From: Bolinopsis microptera | Lineage: Eukaryota > Ctenophora > Tentaculata > Lobata > Bolinopsidae | DNA: 64,000 nt | Assembly (NCBI RefSeq): GCF_026151205.1 | Contig: NC_087079.1 | Span: 5,661,230 to 5,725,229, forward strand | Direction: 5' to 3' | Shown here: positions 27,624-38,299 of the stretch, one piece after another | Layout of the letters: each line of letters starts with the position of its first letter | Numbering within the stretch: position 1 is the stretch's first letter | Position numbers and translations under genes: made by a program | Notes under the pieces: generated by a model | Database searches by the model: none | Told to the model about the DNA's origin: nothing | What the model saw: the letters and a program-made list of their open reading frames with translations, nothing else

Positions 27624-28579
27624 ACTATTTAGTTTATCAACTAAAAATTCTGTGATAACAGCTAAAGACTTATGGTGTCTTGTGCTGAAGGAAATGTCCT
27701 AACAACACAAAGGTTTAAATTCAAGAAGCAGCCGTCATATCCAAAATGGGCCTGGGACGGAAGTTTTTACGATTTTATAAAATACCTGAACTGAAACGAA
27801 GAAAAGGAAACCTTTTCATGAAGTGGAGATTAGGATTTCGACGGAGACCTGAAAGGACGTAACTACGCATACGATTTGTTCGGGGACTTTGCAGATGAGA
27901 TTTCAATTCTACGACTACGATAGTGCAAACCGAGCGGGAGTCGGTGAACAAAATATGTGGCGTGAGGGACTGAAACCGGATTCAATTCCAAAATTATGAA
28001 TAGGCGTGATGGTGAAATCAAAGATTCAATCTGCAGTTAAAACTTGTTCTTGATGGCGGAAACTTTTGAATCAGCCCGGCGCAAGAGGGTAGGAGAGGGA
28101 AAATCGGTTGTATTGATCAGTTAGACGAAGGAGAATGAAGGGAATACTTGGGAACCGTTGCTCTCTAATAAGTACCTCCTTTAAAGTAGGGAAGCATCAC
28201 AATCTCAAGAATTGATAGCCACCGAAGAACCCAACTTTGAAATAATCCCGAACAGCTATTATCTGTCCTGTATCAGCTGACACCAAAAACAATGACAAAA
28301 GGGTGTCCAATGCCGTCCTCGTACTACAATTGGCTCGTTGCCAGGACTGGGACTATCTTCATTTGGTACAATTGTTCTGGTCCCCATCTGAAGCTGGACC
28401 ATTATTCAGGATCTGCCAGAGGAAATTTAGCAGAAGGATAATGACAGTGATGACTGTGACGGTACAGCGATGCAGATTACACTCCAGGGGAAACTGCACT
28501 TTACAGTCAGTTTCGCGGGAAAAAAAGGTAATACTATTAAGTTTATTATTATGTATGGATGAAATTTACATAAAGAATT
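27624..28579. other. Flank of the palindrome; one weak exon candidate
   Basis: The sequence is no longer mirrored within the window. A possible plus-strand exon lies at about 28,430-28,527, bounded by AG and GT and free of stops in one frame (it includes the peptide MQITLQGKLHFTVSF). Without flanking exons or a recognised family this remains a guess. Nothing else is identified. Confidence 0.3.
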
Positions 28580-29600
28580 TACAGATCAAGAATTTTTACC
28601 ATTTCCACCAGCAGTTTTAGTCGTGCCATCTAATTCGATCAAATTTTAGCCCGTTTTAAATGGCCAGCTGTCAAATATAACCATGTTACTCACTACCCAC
28701 TAATTTAATAAGCTCTGTTTCGAGGGGACATATAGGTTTGAGCGATCCTTTAAAAATCACAATAGTTGAAATGGTGACCAAATTATGTCTTTAGGCAACG
28801 TGTTCTCATTGTCCCAACCCTTTTCTATGATCGAAGTGCTAAGTTTTCTGTTAGTGGTGATGTTTTAGCTACCTATACTCTTAGTGAGGTGAAGATTTTA
28901 AATACTCCTGACGGTGTAGCTGGTTCCCCCACCTGTGCAATTACTTGTTCCTAGTTGTCGCGCGGCTACACTGATACAGGGCGGAAATTACAAACAAAAT
29001 AAAGGATTGGAGGGTATTATAAAGGAATCACGTTACAGGACGGAATAACTTTGGGTGAGTGTGCGATTGTATCTATACCAGTTGTTTACCTGTACCATGG
29101 GTGGTAGAGAAACAGCTGTCCTTCTATCTACAATACGGAACGTGGCTTAGTACGAAAGTTGGTTTAATGTACATTGCGGTGAAGAGGCAACACCCAGCCA
29201 ATTGGTTAACAACAAATTGTGAAAGTTTATTGATTGCAGGCAGGGTAACAAATGTTGAAGATGAGAGGAAGACGATAATGAAATTGAATTTAGGTGTTGC
29301 TTTATAAAAAGGACTGCTAATTTTAGTTACAATCTCAGATGTTTTTTCTTGGTTGTACAAACTTTAAGCTTCACAAAGAGAGATAAGGAATCGTTTACCA
29401 TATTCTTATATTGGGAGCCGTCTGTTGAAGCTTGCTCTCTGACTCGGGGTTGAAAACCATCGTGTCAGTACTTCGTGAGTAGTTAAAGTATTCACAACGA
29501 TAATCCGCATCCCCATTCGCAAAATTATTTAGCAGATATCTATTCCACGTCAAGTTAAACAATTAGCTCGGCCCCCAGTAGAACTACTTCACAGAAACAA
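28580..29600 (+). repeat. Dispersed repeat, copy B
   Basis: This copy can be followed along almost its whole length against 25,080-25,930 and the mirrored 1,380-2,230. It differs by substitutions as well as indels, so it is a genuine older paralogue and not another read of the same molecule. Shared points include GAATTTAC near its start, CCCCCACCTGTGCAATTACT, GTATCTATACCAGTTGTT and GAGGCAACACCCAGCCAA. A peptide-like frame (29,059-29,307) exists, but stops occur in the other copies. Confidence 0.75.
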
Positions 29601-29704
29601 CCTCCGACTTTAATTTAAATTTTACCCACTTCTCTTGGGAACCTCGTCTAGGAAATTGAATATTATATGCTTCTAAATTTTCTTTAGCCGCATTTTTATA
29701 TCAT

Positions 29705-29878
29705 AAAGGCCTTTTTACATCTTTTGTAACACCTTATAAATTTTTAACACCGTTTATAATCTTTTAGAACATCTTTTATAACATCTTTTATAAACATTCT
29801 TTTTATAACACCTTTTTACAAAAGCTTTTGACTTTGTAAACAACATTTTGTAAACACCTTTTGTTGCACCTTTTTGAA
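29705..29878. repeat. Degenerate AACACCTTTTATAAC tandem repeat
   Basis: Roughly a dozen irregular units of about 13-16 bp with the theme AACACCTTTTATAAC or AACATCTTTTATAAC. It is an AT-rich minisatellite with no coding potential. Confidence 0.8.
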
Positions 29879-30469
29879 GCAGCTTTATCATCCTATTATT
29901 AGTCTCGCGGTTCATGTTGAAATGAAATCAAGCGGTAAAAATTTGAGTAAATCTACTAATAGAAAAACTTAGTTTTTATCTTTCTAATTAAATCAGTTAA
30001 AAGGCCTTTATCAAAATGGGGAGCTGCTCAGTATCAAGTGCCAAGAAAACCGATCATCTGTTTAAAATCAACATCCACAAATTAGATTTATTCCATTTTG
30101 ATACGATGACCACCGAAATTTTAATTTTGCTCCATTTTTCTGAGCTGCGAATGATAATAGACTTGATTTTAAATGACCGCAGGGCCGCAAGATGTTGAGT
30201 ATGGACAATTGAATTGACTACATTTAGTCACTTATAAGATTGAGCCATCTGTAAATTGTTACGGTCTAGGGACCTTTTTATGTTGGGAAGTGTGGAGAAT
30301 TGGATATAAAAGGTTTAACTTATCTCTAAAAATTCTCATTATCTTGTTAAAACACTCAACATAAGTTTTGTTTTAGTAGCGCTTTATCATATCGTTTGAA
30401 GATGAAAAACTAATGGATGTTCTGGTTCCACTGTGATGATAGTTAGCCACACTACTCTCGAGTGGAACT

Positions 30470-30775
30470 GAAAGATATTGAATCTTCCAGAGGGCAAAAC
30501 GGGTCCTGCACCTGTGCCCTGAACCTGCTTGGGTGTCAAGATACGCGAAAGAGGTGGCTTACGGATGGCGGAATTATGCTGACAGTAAAGCACTCAAGAT
30601 TGCTGACATGAAGGATGTGGATTTTGTCTCCGTACTGTAGTAAATGTTTCAGTCAGGTGGATCTCACATAGTTATAACTGTCCCTCCATCCGCATAATTG
30701 GTGCCGACAGCGCTATGTTGTATGTAAAAGCGGTGGGGAAACGCAACACAGTCAACTGGTGGTGAGTGCAGCAAT
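30470..30775 (+). repeat. Dispersed repeat, decayed copy C
   Basis: Two blocks resemble copies A and B in the same order and orientation: GGTCCTGCACCTGTGCCCTG near 30,500, and a block near 30,715-30,765 aligning with the GAGGCAACACCCAGCCAATTGG part of copy B. Divergence is high. Only the order of blocks makes the relation convincing. Confidence 0.5.
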
Positions 30776-31099
30776 GTGGCTTGTTACTGGAACTGCAAAC
30801 GGTACAATGTTGGAAAAGAAAGCGGGATTATATTTAGTTACTTTAAAAGTTGTTTCAAATTTAAAATGGATTTTTCTTGTAACCATCAATACAGTGTTTT
30901 TTTATTGTTCCGTGCACTAAAGCATTTTTTAAACATTAAACTAAAACTAGTAACGTTCTGTATAAGAACTGGAAGGTTGTTACCATGGAAAATCAAACCA
31001 TCACCCCAATTCTAGAGGGTATTAGCTTTTTTAAAAAGATATCGAGCTCACAAGAATTGGGTCATCTGTAAAGAATGACCTCTAAGGGAGCTGAATAAA

Positions 31100-31135
31100 T
31101 CTCCTTACCTACCCCCCCCCCCCCCCACCTCCCCT
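31100..31135. repeat. Short C-rich low-complexity tract
   Basis: A run of about 17 C is followed by ACCTCCCC. It is simple-sequence DNA. Confidence 0.8.
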
Positions 31136-31539
31136 CCTTAATCAATCTTACAAATTAGCAGGCCCAACAGCTGAAAACAAGATAGCAGGTGTTCAAATAC
31201 ATTTGTTCAGACAAAGTTGAAAAAAATCACATAAAATTAGAGTAAAATTAAGTGAATCTCCAGGGACAGCTGCTGTGGCCCACAAAACAGCTTTGTAAAT
31301 GAACCAACTTCGACTTAAATTGATTAAAACATATATATTAGGTAGTGCTGATAAAAAAAATAAATTATTTTTTTTTCCGAATAATCATCCTGGTTAACTT
31401 TTTTAGGCATTATCTATAATATATAATAATTAGGATTACAACCAGAAATGGGACTTAGTTTCTAAGGCTATTGTCAACATATCGAACTGCTCGGCTGTTT
31501 GTTTTGCTGTGATTACTAAACCATACCCACTCAAAGTAT

Positions 31540-31850
31540 AACCTGAAGATCTTGATTACCCCGACGGTGTAACGGGTCTCCTCCATGTGCCTTGACTGCC
31601 TCTGGTGTTGCCAGATTACAACGATACTGACGCCTACAGCTGGAGGAGAGTGGGAACTGGCAAGCAGGCAGATATATCAACATTACGGACTGTGTGATTG
31701 TTTGAGCCAGTTTGTAAACCGTCACAGTTGAGGTGCCACCTTGACATCAAACTGTCCGCCCTACGTATTCTATGGGGGCAGTAATGATTGTTTGGTTTGA
31801 TGTAGTCACGACAGCAGGCGGTAACGCCAGCGGCTAATGATCAGGTGGAA
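31540..31850 (+). repeat. Dispersed repeat, decayed copy D
   Basis: The blocks CCCGACGGTGTAACGGGTC and TGTGCCTTGACTGCC align with CTGACGGTGTAGCTGGTTC and TGTGCAATTACTTG of copy B. A later weak match lies near 31,795-31,840. The spacing of the C and D copies (about 1.1 kb) and of B and C (about 1.6 kb) suggests old tandem duplications. Confidence 0.45.
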
Positions 31851-31859
31851 AATTGTGAG

Positions 31860-32360
31860 TGTTTTGGAGCGCGTTTCGGGTATGCTGTTTAAGAAGAAAC
31901 ACAGGGTTCTCAAAACCAAATTTTAAGAAGAAATGTCTGTCATAAAATTTAAGAAAGAGTTAGTTCGTTAAATTAAGCAGGAAACCCATTTTTCAAAGGA
32001 TATGTGTAATTTGTTGAGCTGGTAGTTGATGTAACAAATTAGTTTTAGTGTTTTTAAATTCCTGTTCCTGTCGTAAAAAGTTGCGTCTATAAAATTGTCA
32101 GCGAACACAAACATGGATTCATATAATGGGGTTTAATCAGAAAAAAACGCCCCCCCCCCCCTCAGAACCACCCAGTTTTATGTTGATAATATGACTACTG
32201 GAAGGGGAGGTGGACTAAAATACTTTTAAGTATATTTTTTTGGATGAATGACAGCGATGTGAGACATTTATTGGTCGTCGCTTGAAGCTGTCACGTCATG
32301 TCCACCCCAGAAGTGTATTCTATCAGTATACCTGGAGGTTCTGGTGATGAACCATATCTA
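31860..32360. other. Intergenic AT-rich stretch
   Basis: This holds a short C run near 32,150. I see no gene, RNA or repeat that I can name. Confidence 0.6.
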
Positions 32361-32367
32361 TTTGGGA

Positions 32368-32591
32368 CACGTGGGACATCAGCCGTTTCTATGATTAAAA
32401 GCCTCAACCTTTGAAAGCTGATTGGTTAAAATCCACTACGTGTCACGTTTATTCTGTCCACGTGTTTATCTGTCACGTGTTAACTGTACACGTGTTACCA
32501 TGGAAACTAAAACTCCCTTCTCTCCAGGTTTATCTCAGCTCTGTCACGTGTTATCTGTCAGCTGTTATTGTCACGTGTTACCTGTCACGTG
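32368..32591. promoter_or_regulatory. Cluster of seven CACGTG (E-box) motifs
   Basis: CACGTG occurs at 32,368, 32,459, 32,474, 32,489, 32,545, 32,572 and 32,586. The last six lie within about 130 bp, mostly as TGTCACGTGTTA. The block TGTTACCATGGAAACTAA occurs twice (about 32,493 and 32,593, the second with extra T), so part of the cluster arose by local duplication. CACGTG is the palindromic core bound by bHLH proteins such as MYC/MAX, USF and CLOCK in animals, which makes an enhancer or promoter role possible. A plain minisatellite is the alternative. A reading frame runs through it (32,411-32,944) without recognisable domains. Confidence 0.5.
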
Positions 32592-32944
32592 TTTTACCAT
32601 GGAAACTAACTTCACATCCGCACCCCCAGGTTATCTCGCGCTGGGAGGGTTTTACTCTAGAAAGGACGATACAGGCTCTACGTGAAAAGCCTATACTACC
32701 TACTGTTTGTGTAATGCAGCCGGATTGGGTAAACTGGATAAACTCACGAGGCTGTACAGCTGGTAGGCTTGTAATGTACTCTGATATTACTATTACATAT
32801 TTAAAAACTCACCACATATTATCTTTTCTAAGCTTTGCACGAGAGTTTTTCGCCAAGATACTCAGTCTAGTCAGAATTAAAATGGAAGTTCCACGCGATT
32901 CAAGTTTAATTGGGTTCCGGGCCTACTTACAATTCTCAAGTTGA

Positions 32945-34580
32945 ATTGTGTGTATAGGGTAACGTACTACGAGTATGAGGTAAATGAGAAGGTAAGTCTT
33001 AATTATCTGTAGCTTATAGCCTGCGCCTTACCTTCAATTAAACTGTTAATCGTTCAATGGAATTGTAGAAAAAGACTGAAATAGATGTTTATTTAAATTA
33101 ATAATGCGAAAATTGTTTAGAAATACACTGTTATTCAGGAACGCTTGTTAGATTTTCTGTCCATTTTACACAATGTTTTTATAGTTAAATTCTTAGTTTA
33201 CAACCACTCATATCTGGTCTGCCCAAAATTCTAAAATAGCACATTGTGGCTACTGTCTGCTGTGATATGTATTGTATCTTGAAAAAATTTTCGTCTCGTG
33301 GATTATCAAAAGAAAGGGACGTCATATAAAAATAAAAGAATCACATAATCGAGTTAAAAGTCTGACATGGAATAACAATAAAATCTCGTATATTTATTTA
33401 TTGAAACGATAGCCCACTTAAAAAAAAATTTATTGTGTCCTTAAACAAGCTCCTAAACTACAACCCAGGTCACTCCACTTCACGTTCAGATGATTCCCTG
33501 AGCATTAATGGTAAAACTATTTAAATTCTAAAGAAATTTTTTTTCAAAGCAGGGAAACATCCACAAATCTGATATCTTGAGAGATAATAGGCCATAACTA
33601 ATCAACCAAAAATAATAGGGGGCCATTGTACTTTTCAATGTTACATTTTCAACAACGGTTTGTATTGCAGTTCCTGAAACCTTAGGCGCTTTTCCATAAA
33701 TTACTGCGATCCTTGTAAATCATTTTTCACGCGACATTAATCAAGTTACAATGATGGGAATTCCGAGCTCTATTCTTATATCCAGTGTTTTAAAGTGATA
33801 GTTGGTGTGACCAAACGATTTTTGGACGAAATACAGGATCAGTCCTTTGTGGGGAGTAATTTGTAAAGCTTCCACATTCAGAGTGTTACCTGTGTTGTTG
33901 ATTATAATGATGTGAATTGCATAACTTTTTTGTAAATACTATTTATTTCGTATTATGTATCGCGATGGAAATATTTTAAGCGGGTAATGTCCTGGTTCCA
34001 AACCCAGGATACTCGAATTATATTGCACGATTTTGTTCCTTTTTACAATAACTTGTCTGAAAAGTATTTAAAATTACTACTGGATCGTACATCGTTTCAA
34101 AGTAGAGCTAAATGGTTAAGTTTAATTATTGATAAGATTTTCTGGGTGTCAGAAATAAAGGTTAAGTAAATTAACAAGGAAATTAGTGCAATTTAAAAAT
34201 TAAAGCAGTGGTGATGCACTGGAAGGTACAGGAAAAAGTAAATTGATGTCTGTGTTTAAAACCACGTAGGAGATTTATCAAAAAAAAAATATAAATCAGT
34301 AACAACCTCTGTTTAAGAAAACGCTGTTTTGATTCCCCACCGTTTACCCACAGTTAAAAATGTTCAGCCATTACTTTACCACAGAACTTAAAGCCCTGTA
34401 CTTTTAATGCAGTGTCGTGTCGTAATCAAGTGCCAGACTACGTTGGCAGGGAACCCCACTTGCCACCTGGCTGCCTTCGGGGGCACTGTGAGGCTGCAGA
34501 GTTCCTCTCAAGAACGGAGCTATAGTTCCTTTGTTAAGGACAGGGAGGCTTGGTTATACTCCCCTGGTGGGAACGCTATT
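32945..34580. other. Intergenic or intronic AT-rich stretch
   Basis: Only short frames are present (for example 33,987-34,169 and 34,407-34,589), with no recognised domains and no clear splice-bounded exons. It could be intron or upstream flank of the ankyrin gene ending at 37,725, but no further ankyrin exon was found here. Confidence 0.5.
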
Positions 34581-34585
34581 CAAAA

Positions 34586-34665
34586 ATAAGTTTGGACTTT
34601 AACTTACAAAAACAAGTTTGTACTTTAAGACTTACAAAATCAAGTTGGTACTTAACTTACTTTAC
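34586..34665. repeat. Short tandem repeat, about three units
   Basis: Units of the form AAGTTTGTACTTTAACTTAC recur at roughly 23-31-bp spacing, ending near 34,665. It is a local minisatellite. Confidence 0.7.
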
Positions 34666-35562
34666 AGCTGCTGTTACAGACTAAGTTAATATCAAATCTT
34701 CGGATTTTACAGTTTATCTTCCATCATCTTATAAATTTTAAATTGTATTTAATTATTATTTAAGAATATTAACGTTATTTTTGCCGAGCGTTTTTTAAGT
34801 TTCTTTTCGAGTGTGAAAGGTAGAAAATTTACTTGAGGGAATTTTACGATGTCTTTTAAGCCCATTCATTGCACCCTTCTCTGCTGGGGAACGGAATTCT
34901 AGTTAAGATTTGTCATTTTGGCATCAGAATTTAAATTTAATTTTTCTCTTGTTAAATAAATTAAGGGTTTAAAAGCCCGGGTTGGGGTTAAACACTATTT
35001 CAAATCATGGTACCGAATCAGATACCGCTTACGTTGATCGAGTTCCCCAAATTTAATCCGATTAAAAAATGTTTATCCGTGATGAGCGTGATTCTAATAT
35101 TTATATCCAACTTTGTTCCTATACCCGGTGGTGTTACAAATTTCAAAAACATACCATGGATCAAGGCTTTCTTCACTTTTTCAGGGACCATGCAATCACC
35201 GTAAACGTGATTATATTTTTCTACATTTTTCTAAAAATGTAAAAAAATTTTCGAGATGTTGATTGATATCATCCCCATTAACGTCCTACCCGACACGACG
35301 GGCAAAATTACATGACCAATTTCACCCAGATTTTTTGGGGGAAAAAAGAAGCTTTCCGATTAAAGTATCTGTTTCTACAGAAGTATGGGTCTTCTGCTAA
35401 AAAAAGCGCGGACAATTTTTCTAAATTTACTCACCCTCGCCCCTCATCTCCAATAAAAATTTATTCTGGTACAAAATTAGTGCTTGTCAATCCGCCAACG
35501 GAGACGATTACGTACATTTTACATCTTTTATATACTTTCAGGATACACTTACCTTAATTAAA

Positions 35563-35705
35563 CATTACATCACCTTACATAACATTACAATTAAATTACC
35601 TAACATTTACAAATTAACATTTTACTAACATTACATAAACTTACATAACCCTTACATTAAACCCAAACATAACTTACATAACCTTACATAACCTTTCATA
35701 ACATA
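35563..35705. repeat. Degenerate ACATAACCTT tandem repeat
   Basis: About a dozen irregular units around the theme TTACATAACCTTACATAAC are present. It is simple-sequence DNA with no coding potential. Confidence 0.85.
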
Positions 35706-35990
35706 AACAATCAACTTATTTACTTCTTTCAGGACGTCAGAGTGGTAAAAGTTGTGCAAAAGGGGGGGCTCACCTTCAGTTATTAGTATACAGGATAGCA
35801 GATGCTTGAGCTTGTAAGTAATGGTACATAAAGTTCATTATGTGCTCGTAAGTAATGCAGTAATACTTGTTAGCAACTTGTAAACTTTAGTAAGTAGTAA
35901 ATTGTTTAATTATCTTAATGCATAGAGCGATAAATCCCCAATAGCTATTTGTTAGTAAAAAAAGCTCCACTAAAGAACAAAAGAAACAAT

Positions 35991-36455
35991 TTAATTATAA
36001 ACAATCGATCGCAGCCTGGGAGAAAAGATATTTAGTTTTTCGTTGGTACATTTATTGCTCTTTTTGAATGGACATTGAAAACCTGCCACCAGATCTCCAG
36101 TGAGGTGAGAGTTTTCATATGCAACAAATCGGATACAATAAGATCGTTGACCTTTATGTTGTTTATTAATGAGCAAAAATTCAACACTTAGATTCAACAA
36201 CTCAGTTCGTTTATATAAAGACGGTTTCACTTTGGCGAAGGCTTCAGGCCCTTTAATTTTCACCAATTTTAAAGGGCTTTCACCCATCTTTAAATCAGGC
36301 GCAACCCTTCTTGTGGTAAGAAGTATGGTCAGCAGTTTCTGTGAAATGTGGGTCTTATTAATCCGGCGTCGAATTTTATTTGTGAGACCTATTGTGGCGT
36401 CTTTAATTTCGTTCAATTTGAGCCTTGCCGTCTTTAATTTTTTTATTAATTTCAA
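35991..36455 (-). CDS. Unrecognised 154-residue open frame, possibly an exon
   Basis: This frame is rich in Lys/Arg in its first third, with motifs such as NKIRRRINKTHISQ. The last third has four Cys (YCIRFVAY, FQCPFKKSNKC) spaced irregularly. The first codon of the open stretch is TTG and no ATG lies upstream before a stop at about 36,470, so it is more likely an exon or remnant than a complete gene. An AAAG acceptor-like site lies just upstream. The composition looks coding and the opposite-strand frame looks like its shadow. I recognise no family and propose no function. Confidence 0.35.
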   Translation of the reverse strand: MKLIKKLKTARLKLNEIKDATIGLTNKIRRRINKTHISQKLLTILLTTRRVAPDLKMGESPLKLVKIKGPEAFAKVKPSLYKRTELLNLSVEFLLINKQHKGQRSYCIRFVAYENSHLTGDLVAGFQCPFKKSNKCTNEKLNIFSPRLRSIVYN

Positions 36456-36459
36456 CAGG

Positions 36460-37050
36460 CTTTGATTTTATAAAGCGGCGTCAGGAAAAACCAACTAAGT
36501 GTAATTAGATCAACCGTAATATCAAATCATTATTTTTGGAAACACAGCTATTTTTCTGGCAAGCAAACGTATACTTCTAAGAGAATTCGAAACGTTCTTT
36601 TCTAGAAAATATATTCTTTACAAACGTAGGCGCCGCTAAACCCGCCGGAATCCATTAATTTATATTTAAAGTAACTTGATGGTATGAACGTCAGATAAAG
36701 AATGAAACGAATCGATGAAACGAAACGAGTGAGCTTGCTAGCTAGTCTTAGCGAGAAGAATTTTTTCGGCTTCACGCTTGTTAATTGGTTGGGTGTGTTA
36801 CACAAAACTAATGATAAAAGTATAAAGATACAATGCTTATCACACATGTAATATTGACCGTCGAAATGCAATCTCGGTTACAGTTCAGTTGGCTGTTTGA
36901 CAGAAAACTAGGAATTTTCAAGTAATCGCTGTACTTTTGTATTATATCAGCTATTTTCTTTAAATGTGTAACTGTATATGTACGGACCATGTTGTTTCGC
37001 TCATCGTTGACACGTGCATTATATAGTCACAGACCAATGTATTCCCCGCC
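36460..37050. other. Probable intron or upstream flank of the ankyrin gene
   Basis: This is AT-rich sequence leading to the CCCCGCCAG acceptor at 37,052. No additional ankyrin exon is recognised. Confidence 0.4.
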
Positions 37051-37052
37051 AG

Positions 37053-37725
37053 GTCCGTTATGGAGAATGATCCAGAACAGTTAGATTTGTGGGTGCTCGC
37101 ACTAGCCAACCTTAACGCAGTAGGGTCCGGAAAATGCACCCCTCTACACATGGTATGTTGTTACTTGTTAATTAATTTAGCTTACCAATCTATTTAACTT
37201 GTTTATTGATTTAACTTATTAATTGTTTCTTAACTTTTTAAAAAATAATTGTGTTGAGTTAAAGTGTTCGTCTGAGTCGATTACTTGTGAGCTTGTTTTG
37301 GAGGGGGTTTCACTGGGCATCATTCACTCGGGAATACTGGGCATACTTATTAAAGTATGATGATTTTTGATAATTCTGCATCAACTATATATCTGTTCAA
37401 AATTATATTAAATTTAATGTAATAAATCTCACTGCAGAGTGTGATGTTCAATTCGGTGGAATGCTACAAGAAATTACTTGAATGTGGAGCCGACCGAACG
37501 GTATGGTTTCATCATGTTTTACAACAATTGGATATTTGTGCACCAAAGAATATCAAAAACTAGTTTCAAACCCTAGTTTATAATTGTACAAAGCAACTAT
37601 TATAATATTAAAAAATAAGTTATTTCTCTGAATTGCTGACGATAATCTTATTTCAGTTGAAGGATTTAGGTGGGCTGACTGCTGAGGATATGATCTCAGT
37701 CCTTAATAGAACCGGTTTCTCGTGA
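37053..37725 (+). CDS. C-terminal exons of an ankyrin-repeat protein
   Basis: Three exons join in phase with GT-AG introns: 37,053-37,152, 37,438-37,500 and 37,657-37,725 (TGA stop). The acceptors are CCGCCAG, CTGCAG and TTTCAG, and the donors are GTATGT and GTATGG. The joined peptide has TPLHM at the end of exon one, then SVMFNSVECYKKLLECGADR, then LKDLGGLTAEDMI. This fits the ankyrin pattern TPLHxA, LLxxGAD, GxTAxDxA. The 33-residue helix-loop-helix repeat normally makes a protein-binding surface. At least one repeat and the start of the next are seen, and the protein ends nine residues after AEDMI. The N-terminal exons are upstream and not identified, so its specific family and location are unknown. 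Confidence 0.85.
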
Positions 37726-37817
37726 TAGTCTTCTGACAGTCTGGAAACTCTTTAGGATATTCACCTAGCTAACGAATACGCCATACTGAGTACGGCTGCG
37801 ACGAACTTTTAACCACG

Positions 37818-37965
37818 ATTGGTCCAATATTGTGCAGCATTGGTCCAGTCTTGCGCAAAATTGGTCCAACCATGAACAAAACCGCTGTAATCTTGCACAA
37901 AATTGGTCTAATCTTGTGCGAAACTGGTTTACTCTAGTTCAAAATTGGTCCAATCTTGGTTGAAT
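37818..37965. repeat. 21-bp tandem repeat, about seven units
   Basis: Units begin at 37,818, 37,839, 37,860, about 37,881, 37,902, 37,923 and 37,944 with the theme ATTGGTCCAATCTTGTGCAAA. Each good unit contains the palindrome TTGGTCCAA, so a transcript could fold into small hairpins. It lies 93 bases after the ankyrin stop codon and so probably within that gene's 3' untranslated region. Confidence 0.9.
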
Positions 37966-38262
37966 GTTTGTCACGGATAGGAAATAGTAAAAGGTCACTA
38001 AGTCAGTATGGCGAATTTTACTATTAACTTTTATACACTGCATGCGATTTATGATATTTTTACGTAGGAAATGATGTTACGTGTGTTTAAGTGCTGAACT
38101 TGTATTAAATGAAAGTTATGAACGTAGATTTTAATTTATAATACTGCACTATGTAATGTGCAGGTATGTAAAAACGAGTGACTAAACAACCATTTGCTGT
38201 TCATTCAGGGGTCATCATTCGTCGGTCAAAACGTTTTATATCGTTGTTATTTTAAACCTAAA

Positions 38263-38268
38263 AATAAA
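38263..38268 (+). terminator. Candidate polyadenylation signal
   Basis: AATAAA lies 538 bases after the ankyrin stop codon within AAAATAAATAAATAC. It is the first clear plus-strand signal I noticed downstream of that gene, but AT-rich DNA produces such hexamers by chance. Confidence 0.35.
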
Positions 38269-38299
38269 TAAATACGGCGACTGTTTAAAGTAACATGAA

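Noticed and set aside
28890-31850. Cys-containing peptides in the repeated blocks considered as tandem immunoglobulin-like or other extracellular-domain exons
   Set aside because: Frames are not kept between copies, no canonical Trp/Cys spacing could be confirmed, and stops are frequent.
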